The notes under the pieces are model-generated. The model ran no database searches, had not been told where the DNA came from, and saw only the letters and a program-made list of their open reading frames with translations. From an uncultured Prevotellaceae bacterium (GTDB taxonomy: Bacteria > Bacteroidota > Bacteroidia > Bacteroidales > Bacteroidaceae): a stretch of DNA of 36,548 nt. How positions within the stretch are numbered: the first letter of the stretch is position 1; each line of letters opens with the position of its first letter. This document shows, piece by piece, positions 15,721-21,325 of this stretch. The position numbers and the translations under genes are program-made. Location: contig ONCZ01000055.1 of NCBI GenBank assembly GCA_900316445.1, forward strand, positions 1 to 36,548, in the 5' to 3' direction.

Positions 15721-16305
15721 TTACGATAATTTGAAGGTGACAGTTGTCATGCCCATTGTGATTTTATTGAAATTGGTTAGCCGAATCTGGTCACCAGTCT
15801 CAATGGGTTCTCCATCTACCGTTGTCAGGTTCTTATTCTGATAGTTGCTCAGCACAGCCTTTATGGTTCCGTCTGGCAACTTGGTAACTGTTATGCAGCA
15901 ATGTTGACGACTCATGTAGCGATCTGTCGTTTCAATCTGCACCGTCGCTTTCGAGGTAGAGCCCATCCTGCCTACTATGTTTTGGCCTTCCTTCAAAGGA
16001 TAGCTTACTAAACCAAACATCAATTTTGCTTGTGTTTCAGATTTAAGCGAGGCTGCTGCTAATTGAGTTGCACCAAAACTACCAGCAGATAACTGAGTTG
16101 CACCACTATCAACAGACGGTTTTTGTGGTGCAGCATAGAAGGTATGTGCCTCTACAGGTTCCTCGGGAGTCTGCTGTAAATCAAAGGTGACCTTCAGCAG
16201 CGTTTTACACTTAGGGCATGAGATCTGCTTCACCTCCTCGTCCTTGGAGTTCTTCACATCCAAAACGACTTTGCAGTTAGGGCATTGTATTCTCTTTATC
16301 TGCAT
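15721..16305 (-). CDS. Zinc ribbon plus FHA domain protein with TQ motifs
   Basis: Phosphothreonine-reading adaptor of 194 residues. An N-terminal zinc ribbon (C8, C11, C30, C33; CPNC and CPKC) resembles MJ0042-type fingers. The linker carries GATQL twice (Thr70, Thr80) and a further TQ (Thr91). The FHA domain (about 106-190) has GR at 112-113, SRQH at 132-135 and a degenerate N-x-N segment (NYQNKN). FHA domains bind phospho-Thr peptides, so the repeated TQ motifs look like kinase sites that the same or a neighbouring FHA domain could bind, as in GarA-type switches; this last point is inference. It is 4 nt from the caspase gene and 3 nt from the PP2C gene. Confidence 0.88.
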   Translation of the reverse strand: MQIKRIQCPNCKVVLDVKNSKDEEVKQISCPKCKTLLKVTFDLQQTPEEPVEAHTFYAAPQKPSVDSGATQLSAGSFGATQLAAASLKSETQAKLMFGLVSYPLKEGQNIVGRMGSTSKATVQIETTDRYMSRQHCCITVTKLPDGTIKAVLSNYQNKNLTTVDGEPIETGDQIRLTNFNKITMGMTTVTFKLS

Positions 16306-16309
16306 ACTG

Positions 16310-17020
16310 TTACCACTTGATAATTGTCATATCATTGTTGAACTTCCCCCACATGACGGGGTGCTGCCTATTGTCTGAAGCCTCAATTACACCCTTATGA
16401 ACAAAATCATATAGTTCTCGGGCTGTAATCTGGCGGTCTTTGTTCGTATCAGCGCCACCTCGTAATCCACGTTCCAAGAAGATGGTAAAGAGGCTGTTCT
16501 TAAACTTTGTCTCTTTGGATCGTTCATTGGTGCGAGAGGAGAGGAACAACATCACGCTCTGACTGTTATAATTCGTAGATTGCTGCCTGGTTGTTCGCAT
16601 CTTGCCAGCATAGCAGGCATCGGCGATGATGATTTTCTTAGAGGCTTTGCAGCCCTTTAGCATCTGAAAGATGTGCTGATAAGTGAGTTCTCCATCGTGG
16701 CAGACGATGGCACCTGGTGTGCCATGCCCGCTGAAATAGAGGATAACGGCATCATCGCTCTGGGCATTAGCAAAGGCTGAGTGCATCGTGCTAAGCAGTG
16801 ATGCCTGAGTGGATTCCCCATTCACAAGCACACTGACAGAGGCATCCTTCGTGGCTTGGAATACCTTGGCGATAGTCTTGGCGTCGTTATCGCTGACACG
16901 TAGATCATTTTCCTTGCCAGGATAGTCAGCAATGCCAACACTCACCAGATAGACCTTTGCCTGCACAGGGACTGCACAAAAAAGCAGCCATACGAACAAC
17001 ACCCAGAACAGTCTCATCAT
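16310..17020 (-). CDS. Secreted caspase-family (C14-like) cysteine peptidase
   Basis: The N-terminal signal peptide (LFWVLFVWLLFCAVPVQA, cleavage about residue 21) sends the protein to the periplasm or outside. The caspase p20 core follows: KVYLVSVGIADY, then LYFSGHG with His99 and IADACYAG with Cys136, the standard catalytic dyad. FLSSRTNERS and the FTIFLERGLRGGADTNKDRQIT segment continue the fold, with a D-x-N-x-D-x-x-I calcium-type loop like those of bacterial metacaspases. At 236 residues it is a bare catalytic domain. Its start overlaps the end of the upstream anchored protein by 4 nt (ATGA), so the two are probably made together and may act together. Confidence 0.9.
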   Translation of the reverse strand: MMRLFWVLFVWLLFCAVPVQAKVYLVSVGIADYPGKENDLRVSDNDAKTIAKVFQATKDASVSVLVNGESTQASLLSTMHSAFANAQSDDAVILYFSGHGTPGAIVCHDGELTYQHIFQMLKGCKASKKIIIADACYAGKMRTTRQQSTNYNSQSVMLFLSSRTNERSKETKFKNSLFTIFLERGLRGGADTNKDRQITARELYDFVHKGVIEASDNRQHPVMWGKFNNDMTIIKW

Positions 17021-17871
17021 GTCAGAACATTCATATCGTCAACGTTGGCATCATTCATGTAGTCGGGCATATCAGGAGCCACATCGGGGTTCTCCATTGA
17101 GGCCATCTGACTAGGATCCGGCTGTCCTTGAATCTCACCAACAGTAGCCGCATTGCCTTGCGTATCTACGACAACATCCGGAGCGCTGATACCACCCGAA
17201 TCATCGACATCGATAATGGCCACATCGGCATCGCCATCATTATCCAAATCAAGGGCTACAGCAGTATGTCCCTGAACCTCGCCATAACCAACAATGTGAA
17301 CATCAGAATCATCATCAGGTGTTTCGTTCGTCTGGCTTACGACTTGTACATCATCGTCTTGTGCAGGCTGTTCTGGAGTGGCTTCCGTTGCAGGCTTCAC
17401 AGCGACATCGGGGTGTGCATCCGTAGGCGTTGGGATTTCATCAGGACGGATCTCAGGCTGCACCTGCTGGGCAAAGTCGTGCTTCTGCTCAACGGTCATG
17501 CTGCTCCACTCGTCAGCGGTATAGGTATTGTAGATACCACCATGCCAATGGAACACACCGCCAGGACCAACCTCTGCACGGGCTTGTGCAAAAGCCTCAC
17601 CAAAAGAGAGATCATCGCTGACTTCGGCTACTTTCAGACCATTCTCCAAGGTATGGCTGGTCTCGTTGGAATCTGGGGCTTTCACATCTTCTGGAGTTTC
17701 CTCTTTTGCCAGTTCCTGAGCAGATACCTGTCCTGCATACAACAGGCCTGCACCCATCAGAATTCCTGATACTCCACCTAAGGTGACCTGCTTCCAGGCA
17801 ACACCTTCATTCTTTTTCTCCGGCTGTCCGTTTGCTGTTGGACGCTTCTCTAAGATTGTTGTCTCGTTCAT
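17017..17871 (-). CDS. Single-pass membrane protein with GGVFHWHG motif and Asp-rich loops
   Basis: First gene of the island run; 284 residues. The cytoplasmic N-terminus (1-27) contains ETTILEKRPT, a Thr-Thr site that could be a kinase target. One helix (about 30-50) crosses the membrane. Outside, residues 88-125 (FGEAFAQARAEVGPGG, HWHGGIYNTYTADEW) are a compact motif I have seen in other Bacteroidota signalling or envelope proteins but cannot name. A long acidic Pro/Thr-rich stretch follows, then DLDNDGDADV and DVDDSGGIS (208-229), which look like calcium-binding loops of dockerin or EF-hand type. It overlaps the secreted caspase gene by 4 nt, so it may be that peptidase's partner, anchor or substrate (inference). 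Transcription starts at 17896-17927. Confidence 0.75.
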   Translation of the reverse strand: MNETTILEKRPTANGQPEKKNEGVAWKQVTLGGVSGILMGAGLLYAGQVSAQELAKEETPEDVKAPDSNETSHTLENGLKVAEVSDDLSFGEAFAQARAEVGPGGVFHWHGGIYNTYTADEWSSMTVEQKHDFAQQVQPEIRPDEIPTPTDAHPDVAVKPATEATPEQPAQDDDVQVVSQTNETPDDDSDVHIVGYGEVQGHTAVALDLDNDGDADVAIIDVDDSGGISAPDVVVDTQGNAATVGEIQGQPDPSQMASMENPDVAPDMPDYMNDANVDDMNVLT

Positions 17872-17895
17872 ATCAATATTGTTTTAAATTTGTTG

Positions 17896-17927
17896 CAAAA
17901 ATAGTATATTTATCGTTTGGTTCCAAA
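17896..17927 (-). promoter_or_regulatory. Main promoter of the signalling island
   Basis: On the minus strand TTTG (17924-17927) precedes TATTTTTG (17896-17903) by 20 nt, a full consensus match. The start codon at 17871 is about 24 nt downstream of the -7 box. No strong terminator is visible between here and 4654, so it may drive the whole run. Confidence 0.85.
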
Positions 17928-17972
17928 ATTTGGAGGGGTTTCTGTAGGAAATACCCGGTTAACTGTACGAAA

Positions 17973-18653
17973 TTACTTTTTGTACTTCGTCTTGCAGTAG
18001 GGGCAGGCATCATTCTGGATCAATATGTCGTAATCCGTGAAGCCCATGAAATGCCCACATTTCGGACAGATGTATTGCTGCTGGAAACGCTTGGTAAGAT
18101 CTCGCTGCTGTTTGGGGATATCCGTAGATTTCACGTAGGCCTGATAGGTAAAGGCAGCAGAAACGCCAATGGCAATAGCATAAATCATGATGTATATAGG
18201 ACCATGACCCAGGATGATGCTACATGCAATGGCCAGCATGGTGATGATACCTGTAGCAGAACGAGCCGCATTAAACTTGCGCTCTGCAATCTGGGTATCG
18301 AACTTCTGTTCATCATAACTGGTCCAGATCTTTTTCAACGGACGGATATCGACGGTCTCCACCTTCGGCTCCTGAAGGGCATCCCAGCGGAAGAGATAAT
18401 GAGAGTTGCCTAATTCAATCCTGTCGCTTTCAGAGATGGTCTTGCTCTCCACCGCTATGCCATTCACGAAGGTGACGTTGCGATCATTGAGGTTTTTGAT
18501 CTGCCATCTCCCTGCTCCCATAGGCTGCAATGACGCGTGGTTACGACTGACATCCATAGGGACACTCCCTGGCTGCCCGTAAAGTTTTGTTTGCCCATCT
18601 TTATTGATATTCAGCTGGCGCGTATTCTGGTCTCTGCCGATAATGATCTCCAT
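17973..18653 (-). CDS. FHA domain protein with two membrane helices and C-terminal zinc ribbon
   Basis: Membrane-bound phosphothreonine reader of 226 residues. The FHA domain (1-90) starts immediately with EIIIGRD (GR at 6-7), then SRNHA (36-40) and NLNDRNVTFVNG (54-65), the expected R, S, H and N ligands for phospho-Thr. A linker is followed by two helices (about 133-149 and 152-170) and a four-cysteine ribbon at the end (C196, C199, C217, C220). Both FHA and ribbon should face the cytoplasm. It starts 6 nt after the LytTR gene stop, so the two form an operon that runs towards the island. It pairs zinc ribbon and FHA in the opposite order to the protein at 15721-16305. Confidence 0.88.
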   Translation of the reverse strand: MEIIIGRDQNTRQLNINKDGQTKLYGQPGSVPMDVSRNHASLQPMGAGRWQIKNLNDRNVTFVNGIAVESKTISESDRIELGNSHYLFRWDALQEPKVETVDIRPLKKIWTSYDEQKFDTQIAERKFNAARSATGIITMLAIACSIILGHGPIYIMIYAIAIGVSAAFTYQAYVKSTDIPKQQRDLTKRFQQQYICPKCGHFMGFTDYDILIQNDACPYCKTKYKK

Positions 18654-18659
18654 GATTGC

Positions 18660-19025
18660 TTATATTTTGGTTTGTATAACAAGTTCCTTGACGGTTTTCA
18701 GTGCTTCCTTGGAAACGGGCATCTGGAACATGAAACGTTCGCAGTCTGACAGCATCAGCACCTGTTTCTGGATATCTACCTGAAAGATATAGTTCATATT
18801 GACAATAAAACGCTTGCCAATGCGCATGAATTGCCTGGCGTTATCACCCAATTGTGCTGCCAAAGCCTCTTCCGTATGGGCCAGATTCATAGTAACACAA
18901 ACCTTGTGCTTGTTGGCTGTGACAATGTAAGTATAGTTGCCGTCACCCTCGAAGTAGACAATCTTCTGGGTGTCTATGCGAATCAGTTTATCGCGCGAAT
19001 TGAAATAGATTCTCTGCTGCGTCAT
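18660..19025 (-). CDS. LytTR-domain DNA-binding regulator
   Basis: A stand-alone LytTR domain protein of 121 residues, starting MTQQRIYFNSRD. The frame extends to a GTG at 19082, but that codon lies upstream of the -7 box at 19051-19058, so the ATG at 19023-19025 is preferred. LytTR features are clear: KLIRIDTQKIVYFEGDGNYTYI, then FMRIGKRFIVNMNYI and SKEALKTVKELV. There is no receiver domain, so it is not a classic response regulator; activity may depend on phosphorylation by the kinases or on the FHA partner encoded 6 nt downstream (inference). LytTR proteins bind paired direct repeats upstream of their targets. It probably controls its own operon and perhaps the island. Confidence 0.88.
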   Translation of the reverse strand: MTQQRIYFNSRDKLIRIDTQKIVYFEGDGNYTYIVTANKHKVCVTMNLAHTEEALAAQLGDNARQFMRIGKRFIVNMNYIFQVDIQKQVLMLSDCERFMFQMPVSKEALKTVKELVIQTKI

Positions 19026-19050
19026 TGGTAAAACGTTTGTAGTTAAACTG

Positions 19051-19058
19051 CAAAGATA
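19051..19058 (-). promoter_or_regulatory. -7 box of the LytTR-FHA operon
   Basis: TATCTTTG on the minus strand is a perfect -7 element 25 nt before the start codon. The -33 region (about 19078-19081) lacks TTTG, which fits a promoter that needs an activator. Confidence 0.65.
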
Positions 19059-19180
19059 CGAAGTTTTTTTGAAATAAACCACTTTTTATGGAAAAATTTA
19101 TCAAAAATACAAAATATATCTTTAGAAATGGAAAATAGTAATTGGAAATATTCAATGATGATCAGGCGCTGACCAGCGGT

Positions 19181-19334
19181 GGTAACAGGTAACATTGTTA
19201 CCATCCGATTTTTCAATAAGTAGAGGAATGGTAATATAAGAATTATTATATATTATAATATATAATAATTTATAATATATATATAATACTTAAGTTATTT
19301 GGAAATTGAGTTGGTAACAATGTTACTTGTTACC
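19181..19334. repeat. Near-concentric inverted repeats around a 30-bp AT palindrome
   Basis: A 22-bp arm at 19181-19202 (GGTAACAGGTAAC then ATTGTTACC) and its inverse at 19313-19334 differ at one position. Each arm is itself symmetric (GGTAACA and TGTTACC at its ends). Between them, 19241-19270 is a perfect 30-bp palindrome made only of A and T. The centre of the arms (19257.5) and of the palindrome (19255.5) nearly coincide. Confidence 0.9.
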
Positions 19335-19413
19335 TTATGGGTGGATTGTGGTGGATGATGTAATCATATTACTTTACATTTTGTAGATGTTGGATATTGG
19401 TGTCTGTGTTGCC

Positions 19414-19487
19414 CTAAGTAAGCTGAGATTTTAGTGCCTGTAAAATGGGATTCTTAAGTAAGGAAAGTGAGGGTTTAGCCTAAGTAA
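19414..19487. repeat. Three spaced TAAGTAA direct repeats
   Basis: TAAGTAA occurs at 19415-19421, 19455-19461 and 19481-19487, each preceded by C-rich or CT sequence. Spacing is 40 and 26 bp. They lie just beyond the DUF4248 terminator. They resemble binding-site repeats, but seven bases is short in AT-rich DNA. Confidence 0.45.
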
Positions 19488-19514
19488 AACCAAGGGGCGT
19501 GAAAAGCGCGAAAA

Positions 19515-19537
19515 TAGGGCAGTTTAAGGCTGCCCTA
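19515..19537 (-). terminator. Terminator overlapping the DUF4248 stop codon
   Basis: TAGGGCAG (19515-19522) pairs with CTGCCCTA (19530-19537), loop of 7 nt holding the stop codon. In the minus-strand transcript the stem is followed by TTTTCGC. Confidence 0.75.
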
Positions 19538-19724
19538 ATCGTTGGTAAATAATGTTTACTTCCGACGGAAGAAACGTGCGGCGCTTCAATTGCGACAGGG
19601 GCGCCAGGTCAGGGTCTGAGGCAAGAAGTCCGCGTAGTTTCAGCCAGGCTGACATCGGCTTGATGTTCGGGAAGTAGTGCGTCGCCAGTTCAGTACGACC
19701 GAAAGATCTTGTGTTTTGAGACAT
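19524..19724 (-). CDS. DUF4248 family small protein
   Basis: A 66-residue protein matching the DUF4248 pattern: FGRTELATHYFPN near the start, AWLKLRGLL in the middle and a closing PSEVNIIYQRLGQP. It is probably a small helical DNA-associated protein; the biochemical role is unknown. In Bacteroidales the family is typically encoded next to HU-like and smalltalk genes, as here, where it is divergent from the HU-like gene with 219 bp between starts. A -7 box lies at 19750-19757 and a terminator overlaps its stop codon, so it is a single-gene unit. Confidence 0.85.
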   Translation of the reverse strand: MSQNTRSFGRTELATHYFPNIKPMSAWLKLRGLLASDPDLAPLSQLKRRTFLPSEVNIIYQRLGQP

Positions 19725-19749
19725 AGATAATCATTGTTCTTCTGCACTG

Positions 19750-19757
19750 CAAAGATA
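19750..19757 (-). promoter_or_regulatory. -7 box of the DUF4248 gene
   Basis: TATCTTTG on the minus strand, 25 nt before the start codon. The -33 position has TTTA rather than TTTG. The expected transcript begins at CAGTGCAGAAGAA (19737-19749), a 13-nt string repeated in the leader of the divergent HU-like gene (19914-19926). Confidence 0.6.
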
Positions 19758-19813
19758 CAAAAAATAATTGAGATAAAGAAATAAATAGTAGATTTTTATA
19801 AGGAAACGAATGG

Positions 19814-19821
19814 TAATTTTG
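19814..19821 (+). promoter_or_regulatory. -7 box of the HU-like gene
   Basis: TAATTTTG matches TAnnTTTG; the -33 region is weak (TTTT at 17 nt spacing). It implies a leader of about 115 nt before the ATG at 19944. The leader has a direct repeat TGTCAGTGC (about 19838 and 19911) and partly complementary segments (TGCGATTGCGG, CACCGCAATTG), so it may fold. Confidence 0.55.
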
Positions 19822-19943
19822 CACAGACAATTTGAGATGTCAGTGCGATTGCGGGCTGCGGCTCAGCAATGTCCGGACAAGCCGACGCTGCATTCGCCTT
19901 GCACCGCAATTGTCAGTGCAGAAGAAAAGAAAGGATTTAAATT

Positions 19944-20486
19944 ATGGCAAGATCAAACATTCCAATGGTGATTAACCTGCGTCAGAACACGAATGACGAC
20001 AGCACCGCATTTGGCAAGTGGTTCGCAGAAGTAGACTCGAAGGAGCCCCTGAACCTCAAGGGTTTCGCCAAGCACATGACGAGTCACGGCAAGATCGCCG
20101 ACTATCAGATGTGTGTGCTGGTGCTCGGACAGGTCGTAGAGTGCATGAGTGAGCTGCTCGCACAGGGACAGCCCGTGAAGCTCGACGGACTGGGCACGTT
20201 CTCACCGAGCGTCGATGGCCAGAAGCAGGGCAAGAACGACATCGAGTCTGCTGTAGCAGCCGGTGCCGACGCCATGATCAACGGCATCAAGATCAACTTC
20301 ACGCCGGAGAACACGAAGGGTGAGAAGCTCACCAGCCGCGCTTTCAAGGAGCAGTGCATCTTTGAGTACGGGTATGTGGTTCAGAGCGAGATCCGCACGG
20401 TCAACGGCAAGCAACGCCGTTTCCAGAAGAAGACGCCGATCAGTTACGTCCTGGCGCCCGCCGCCGACAACCAGGGCAATGGGTAA
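19944..20486 (+). CDS. HU-like (DNABII) DNA-binding protein with extended C-terminus
   Basis: Nucleoid-type DNA-binding protein of 180 residues, about twice the length of HU. The HU/IHF-like fold is recognisable in the first about 130 residues: helical start (FAKHMTSHGKIADYQMCVLVLGQVVECMSELL), the GQPVKLDGLGTFSPS turn leading into the beta arm, and INFTPENTKGEKLTS. A C-terminal extension (VNGKQRRFQKKTPISYVLAP) is basic and then Pro/Ala-rich. This long HU-like family in Bacteroidales is usually followed by a smalltalk gene and an amidase; here smalltalk is present and the amidase is not. DNA bending is known of the family; the specific role is unknown. Confidence 0.88.
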   Translation: MARSNIPMVINLRQNTNDDSTAFGKWFAEVDSKEPLNLKGFAKHMTSHGKIADYQMCVLVLGQVVECMSELLAQGQPVKLDGLGTFSPSVDGQKQGKNDIESAVAAGADAMINGIKINFTPENTKGEKLTSRAFKEQCIFEYGYVVQSEIRTVNGKQRRFQKKTPISYVLAPAADNQGNG

Positions 20487-20517
20487 TCTCTTCCCCTCCT
20501 GAGTTCTTTGCAGAGCA

Positions 20518-20575
20518 AAGCGGCAAAGCCGAGCGAGGAGGGGTTAGGGGTGGTCTGCGCTCGGCTTTGCCGCTT
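20518..20575. repeat. Perfect 18-bp inverted repeat after the HU-like gene
   Basis: AAGCGGCAAAGCCGAGCG (20518-20535) and its exact inverse (20558-20575) enclose a 22-nt loop rich in G. Each arm contains a smaller palindrome, CGGCAAAGCCG. The loop (GAGGAGGGGTTAGGGG) resembles, in inverted sense, the repeat at 20616-20655. No T-run follows, so it is more likely an interspersed repeat than a terminator. Confidence 0.85.
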
Positions 20576-20615
20576 GCTACCGAAGGGACGCAAGAACGCG
20601 GGAAAATGTTAGCTT

Positions 20616-20655
20616 GTTCAGACCCCCTCTGGCTCCCCCTAACTTAGGGGGAGAA
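20616..20655. repeat. Second copy of the hairpin repeat, intergenic
   Basis: Same element as at 15298-15336. Its core CTCCCCCTAA-C-TTAGGGGGAG is also a perfect 10-bp hairpin: two arm positions differ from the other copy and both differences are matched on the opposite arm. Confidence 0.85.
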
Positions 20656-20690
20656 ACAGATACCAGACAAGCGCAGATAGGAGGTAAAGT

Positions 20691-20807
20691 ATGAAGAAGC
20701 AGAGGATGATTGAGCTGGCGGTGAAGGTGATAGTAGCCGCGCTCACGGCATTCTTGACGGCACTGGGAACGACCAGTTGCATGGGGCTTGGCCCGATAGC
20801 GATGTGA
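20691..20807 (+). CDS. Smalltalk protein, 38 residues
   Basis: A very short gene: ATG at 20691, TGA at 20805-20807. It has a basic N-terminus (MKKQRMIELAVKV), one hydrophobic helix (IVAALTAFLTALG) and a TTSC end resembling a lipobox, then a short tail. This is the layout of the Bacteroidales smalltalk family, normally encoded between an HU-like gene and an N-acetylmuramoyl-L-alanine amidase. A strong ribosome site TAGGAGGT (20678-20685) lies 5 nt before the start, unusual for this phylum and good evidence of translation. The function is unknown. No amidase follows; the next feature is a terminator. Confidence 0.85.
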   Translation: MKKQRMIELAVKVIVAALTAFLTALGTTSCMGLGPIAM

Positions 20808-20832
20808 AGCGTGAAGGGTGATTAACAAAAGG

Positions 20833-20864
20833 AAAGGCCGCTGGACTCCCGTCCAACGGCCTTT
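20833..20864. terminator. Bidirectional terminator between smalltalk and the lipoprotein
   Basis: AAAGGCCG (20833-20840) pairs with CGGCCTTT (20857-20864) and TGGAC with GTCCA inside, loop TCCC. The plus side is followed by TTCTCTC after a T-run and the minus side by CCTTTTG. It serves convergent genes on both sides. The stem shares its GCCGCTGG/CCAACGGC layout with the terminator at 2708-2735. Confidence 0.85.
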
Positions 20865-20892
20865 TTCTCTCAATTGTTCGTTGAATAATAAA

Positions 20893-21072
20893 TTACTCAG
20901 CAACAGCAGCAGAGTCAGCAACTACGCTATCAGCAGCGAGACTGTCAACAACGCTATCAACGACCTCAGCGATAGAGTCTACAACCTCCTCAGCAGGAGC
21001 CTGAGCCTTGTTACCACAAGAAGCGAAAGAGATAGCAGCAACTGCTACGAACATAAATACTAATTTCTTCAT
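20893..21072 (-). CDS. Small Ala/Val/Asp-rich lipoprotein
   Basis: A 59-residue protein. The signal is MKKLVFMFVAVAAISFASC, with the lipobox FASC (Cys19). The mature 41 residues are acidic and repetitive: EEVVDSIAEVVDSVVDSLAADSVVADS reads as repeated V-[VA]-D-S units, probably a helical or disordered outer-face peptide. Codon use is strongly restricted (GCT, GTT, GAC and TCT dominate), which suggests high expression. A -7 box lies at 21126-21133 and a strong terminator follows, so it is a single-gene unit. Small lipoproteins of this kind are common in Prevotellaceae; the function is unknown. Confidence 0.85.
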   Translation of the reverse strand: MKKLVFMFVAVAAISFASCGNKAQAPAEEVVDSIAEVVDSVVDSLAADSVVADSAAVAE

Positions 21073-21125
21073 TTTTTCTAATGCTTTTAAATCTGTAAAA
21101 CAATCATTTGTTTATTAAAACGCTG

Positions 21126-21133
21126 CAAAGTTA
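21126..21133 (-). promoter_or_regulatory. -7 box of the small lipoprotein gene
   Basis: TAACTTTG on the minus strand, followed by GCAGCG. The -33 position is only TTTT (about 21152-21155). The leader to the ATG at 21072 is about 50 nt. Confidence 0.65.
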
Positions 21134-21244
21134 CGTTTTTGCAAAGTGCTGAAAATCAATAAGATACGAAATGTTAAAATTTAGTGTATTTTTGCCCTTT
21201 ATTCGAAAATTGCCAAAAATTGATGAATTTTGAGAAAAAAGATG

Positions 21245-21252
21245 TACCTTTG
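21245..21252 (+). promoter_or_regulatory. Probable -7 box of mtaB
   Basis: TACCTTTG matches the consensus; the nearest -33-like TTG (21220-21222) is 22 nt upstream. It is about 70 nt before the start codon at 21326, and the leader contains the repeat at 21279-21318. Confidence 0.55.
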
Positions 21253-21278
21253 TGCCCGATAACAGAAAGAGTTTTTTA

Positions 21279-21318
21279 GTTTATAGTTTATAAGTTTATA
21301 GTTTATAGATGATTACAT
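21279..21318. repeat. GTTTATAG repeat, copy upstream of mtaB
   Basis: A 40-nt string built of GTTTATAG units and ending GATGATTACAT. It matches 22686-22724 except for one base, so a near-exact direct repeat brackets the mtaB coding region. Confidence 0.85.
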
Positions 21319-21325
21319 ATAGCGC

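Larger units (their letters stand above)
19083..19523. other. Gene-free tract with nested inverted repeats
   Basis: No convincing reading frame lies here on either strand. It holds the symmetric repeat set at 19181-19334, three TAAGTAA direct repeats (19414-19487) and the start of the DUF4248 terminator. The left half is strongly AT-rich. In related genomes a VirE/primase-type gene is often found next to DUF4248 and HU-like genes; none is present here, so the tract may be what is left around a lost gene. Confidence 0.6.

Noticed and set aside
17928-17972. Terminator between the FHA gene and the island promoter
   Set aside because: GGGTTTC and GAAATACCC can pair only with a two-base bulge, and no T-run follows on the minus strand; read-through into the island is possible.
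4722-19025. Type VI secretion regulatory genes (kinase, PP2C, FHA trio)
   Set aside because: No secretion structural genes are in the window, and caspases, MORN and YhcG do not belong to that set; the trio alone is common to many Ser/Thr phosphorylation circuits.
19203-19312. Phase-variable invertible promoter between the 22-bp arms
   Set aside because: The arms fit in size, but no TTTG / TAnnTTTG promoter was found on either strand inside and no invertase gene is near; kept only as a test within the finding.
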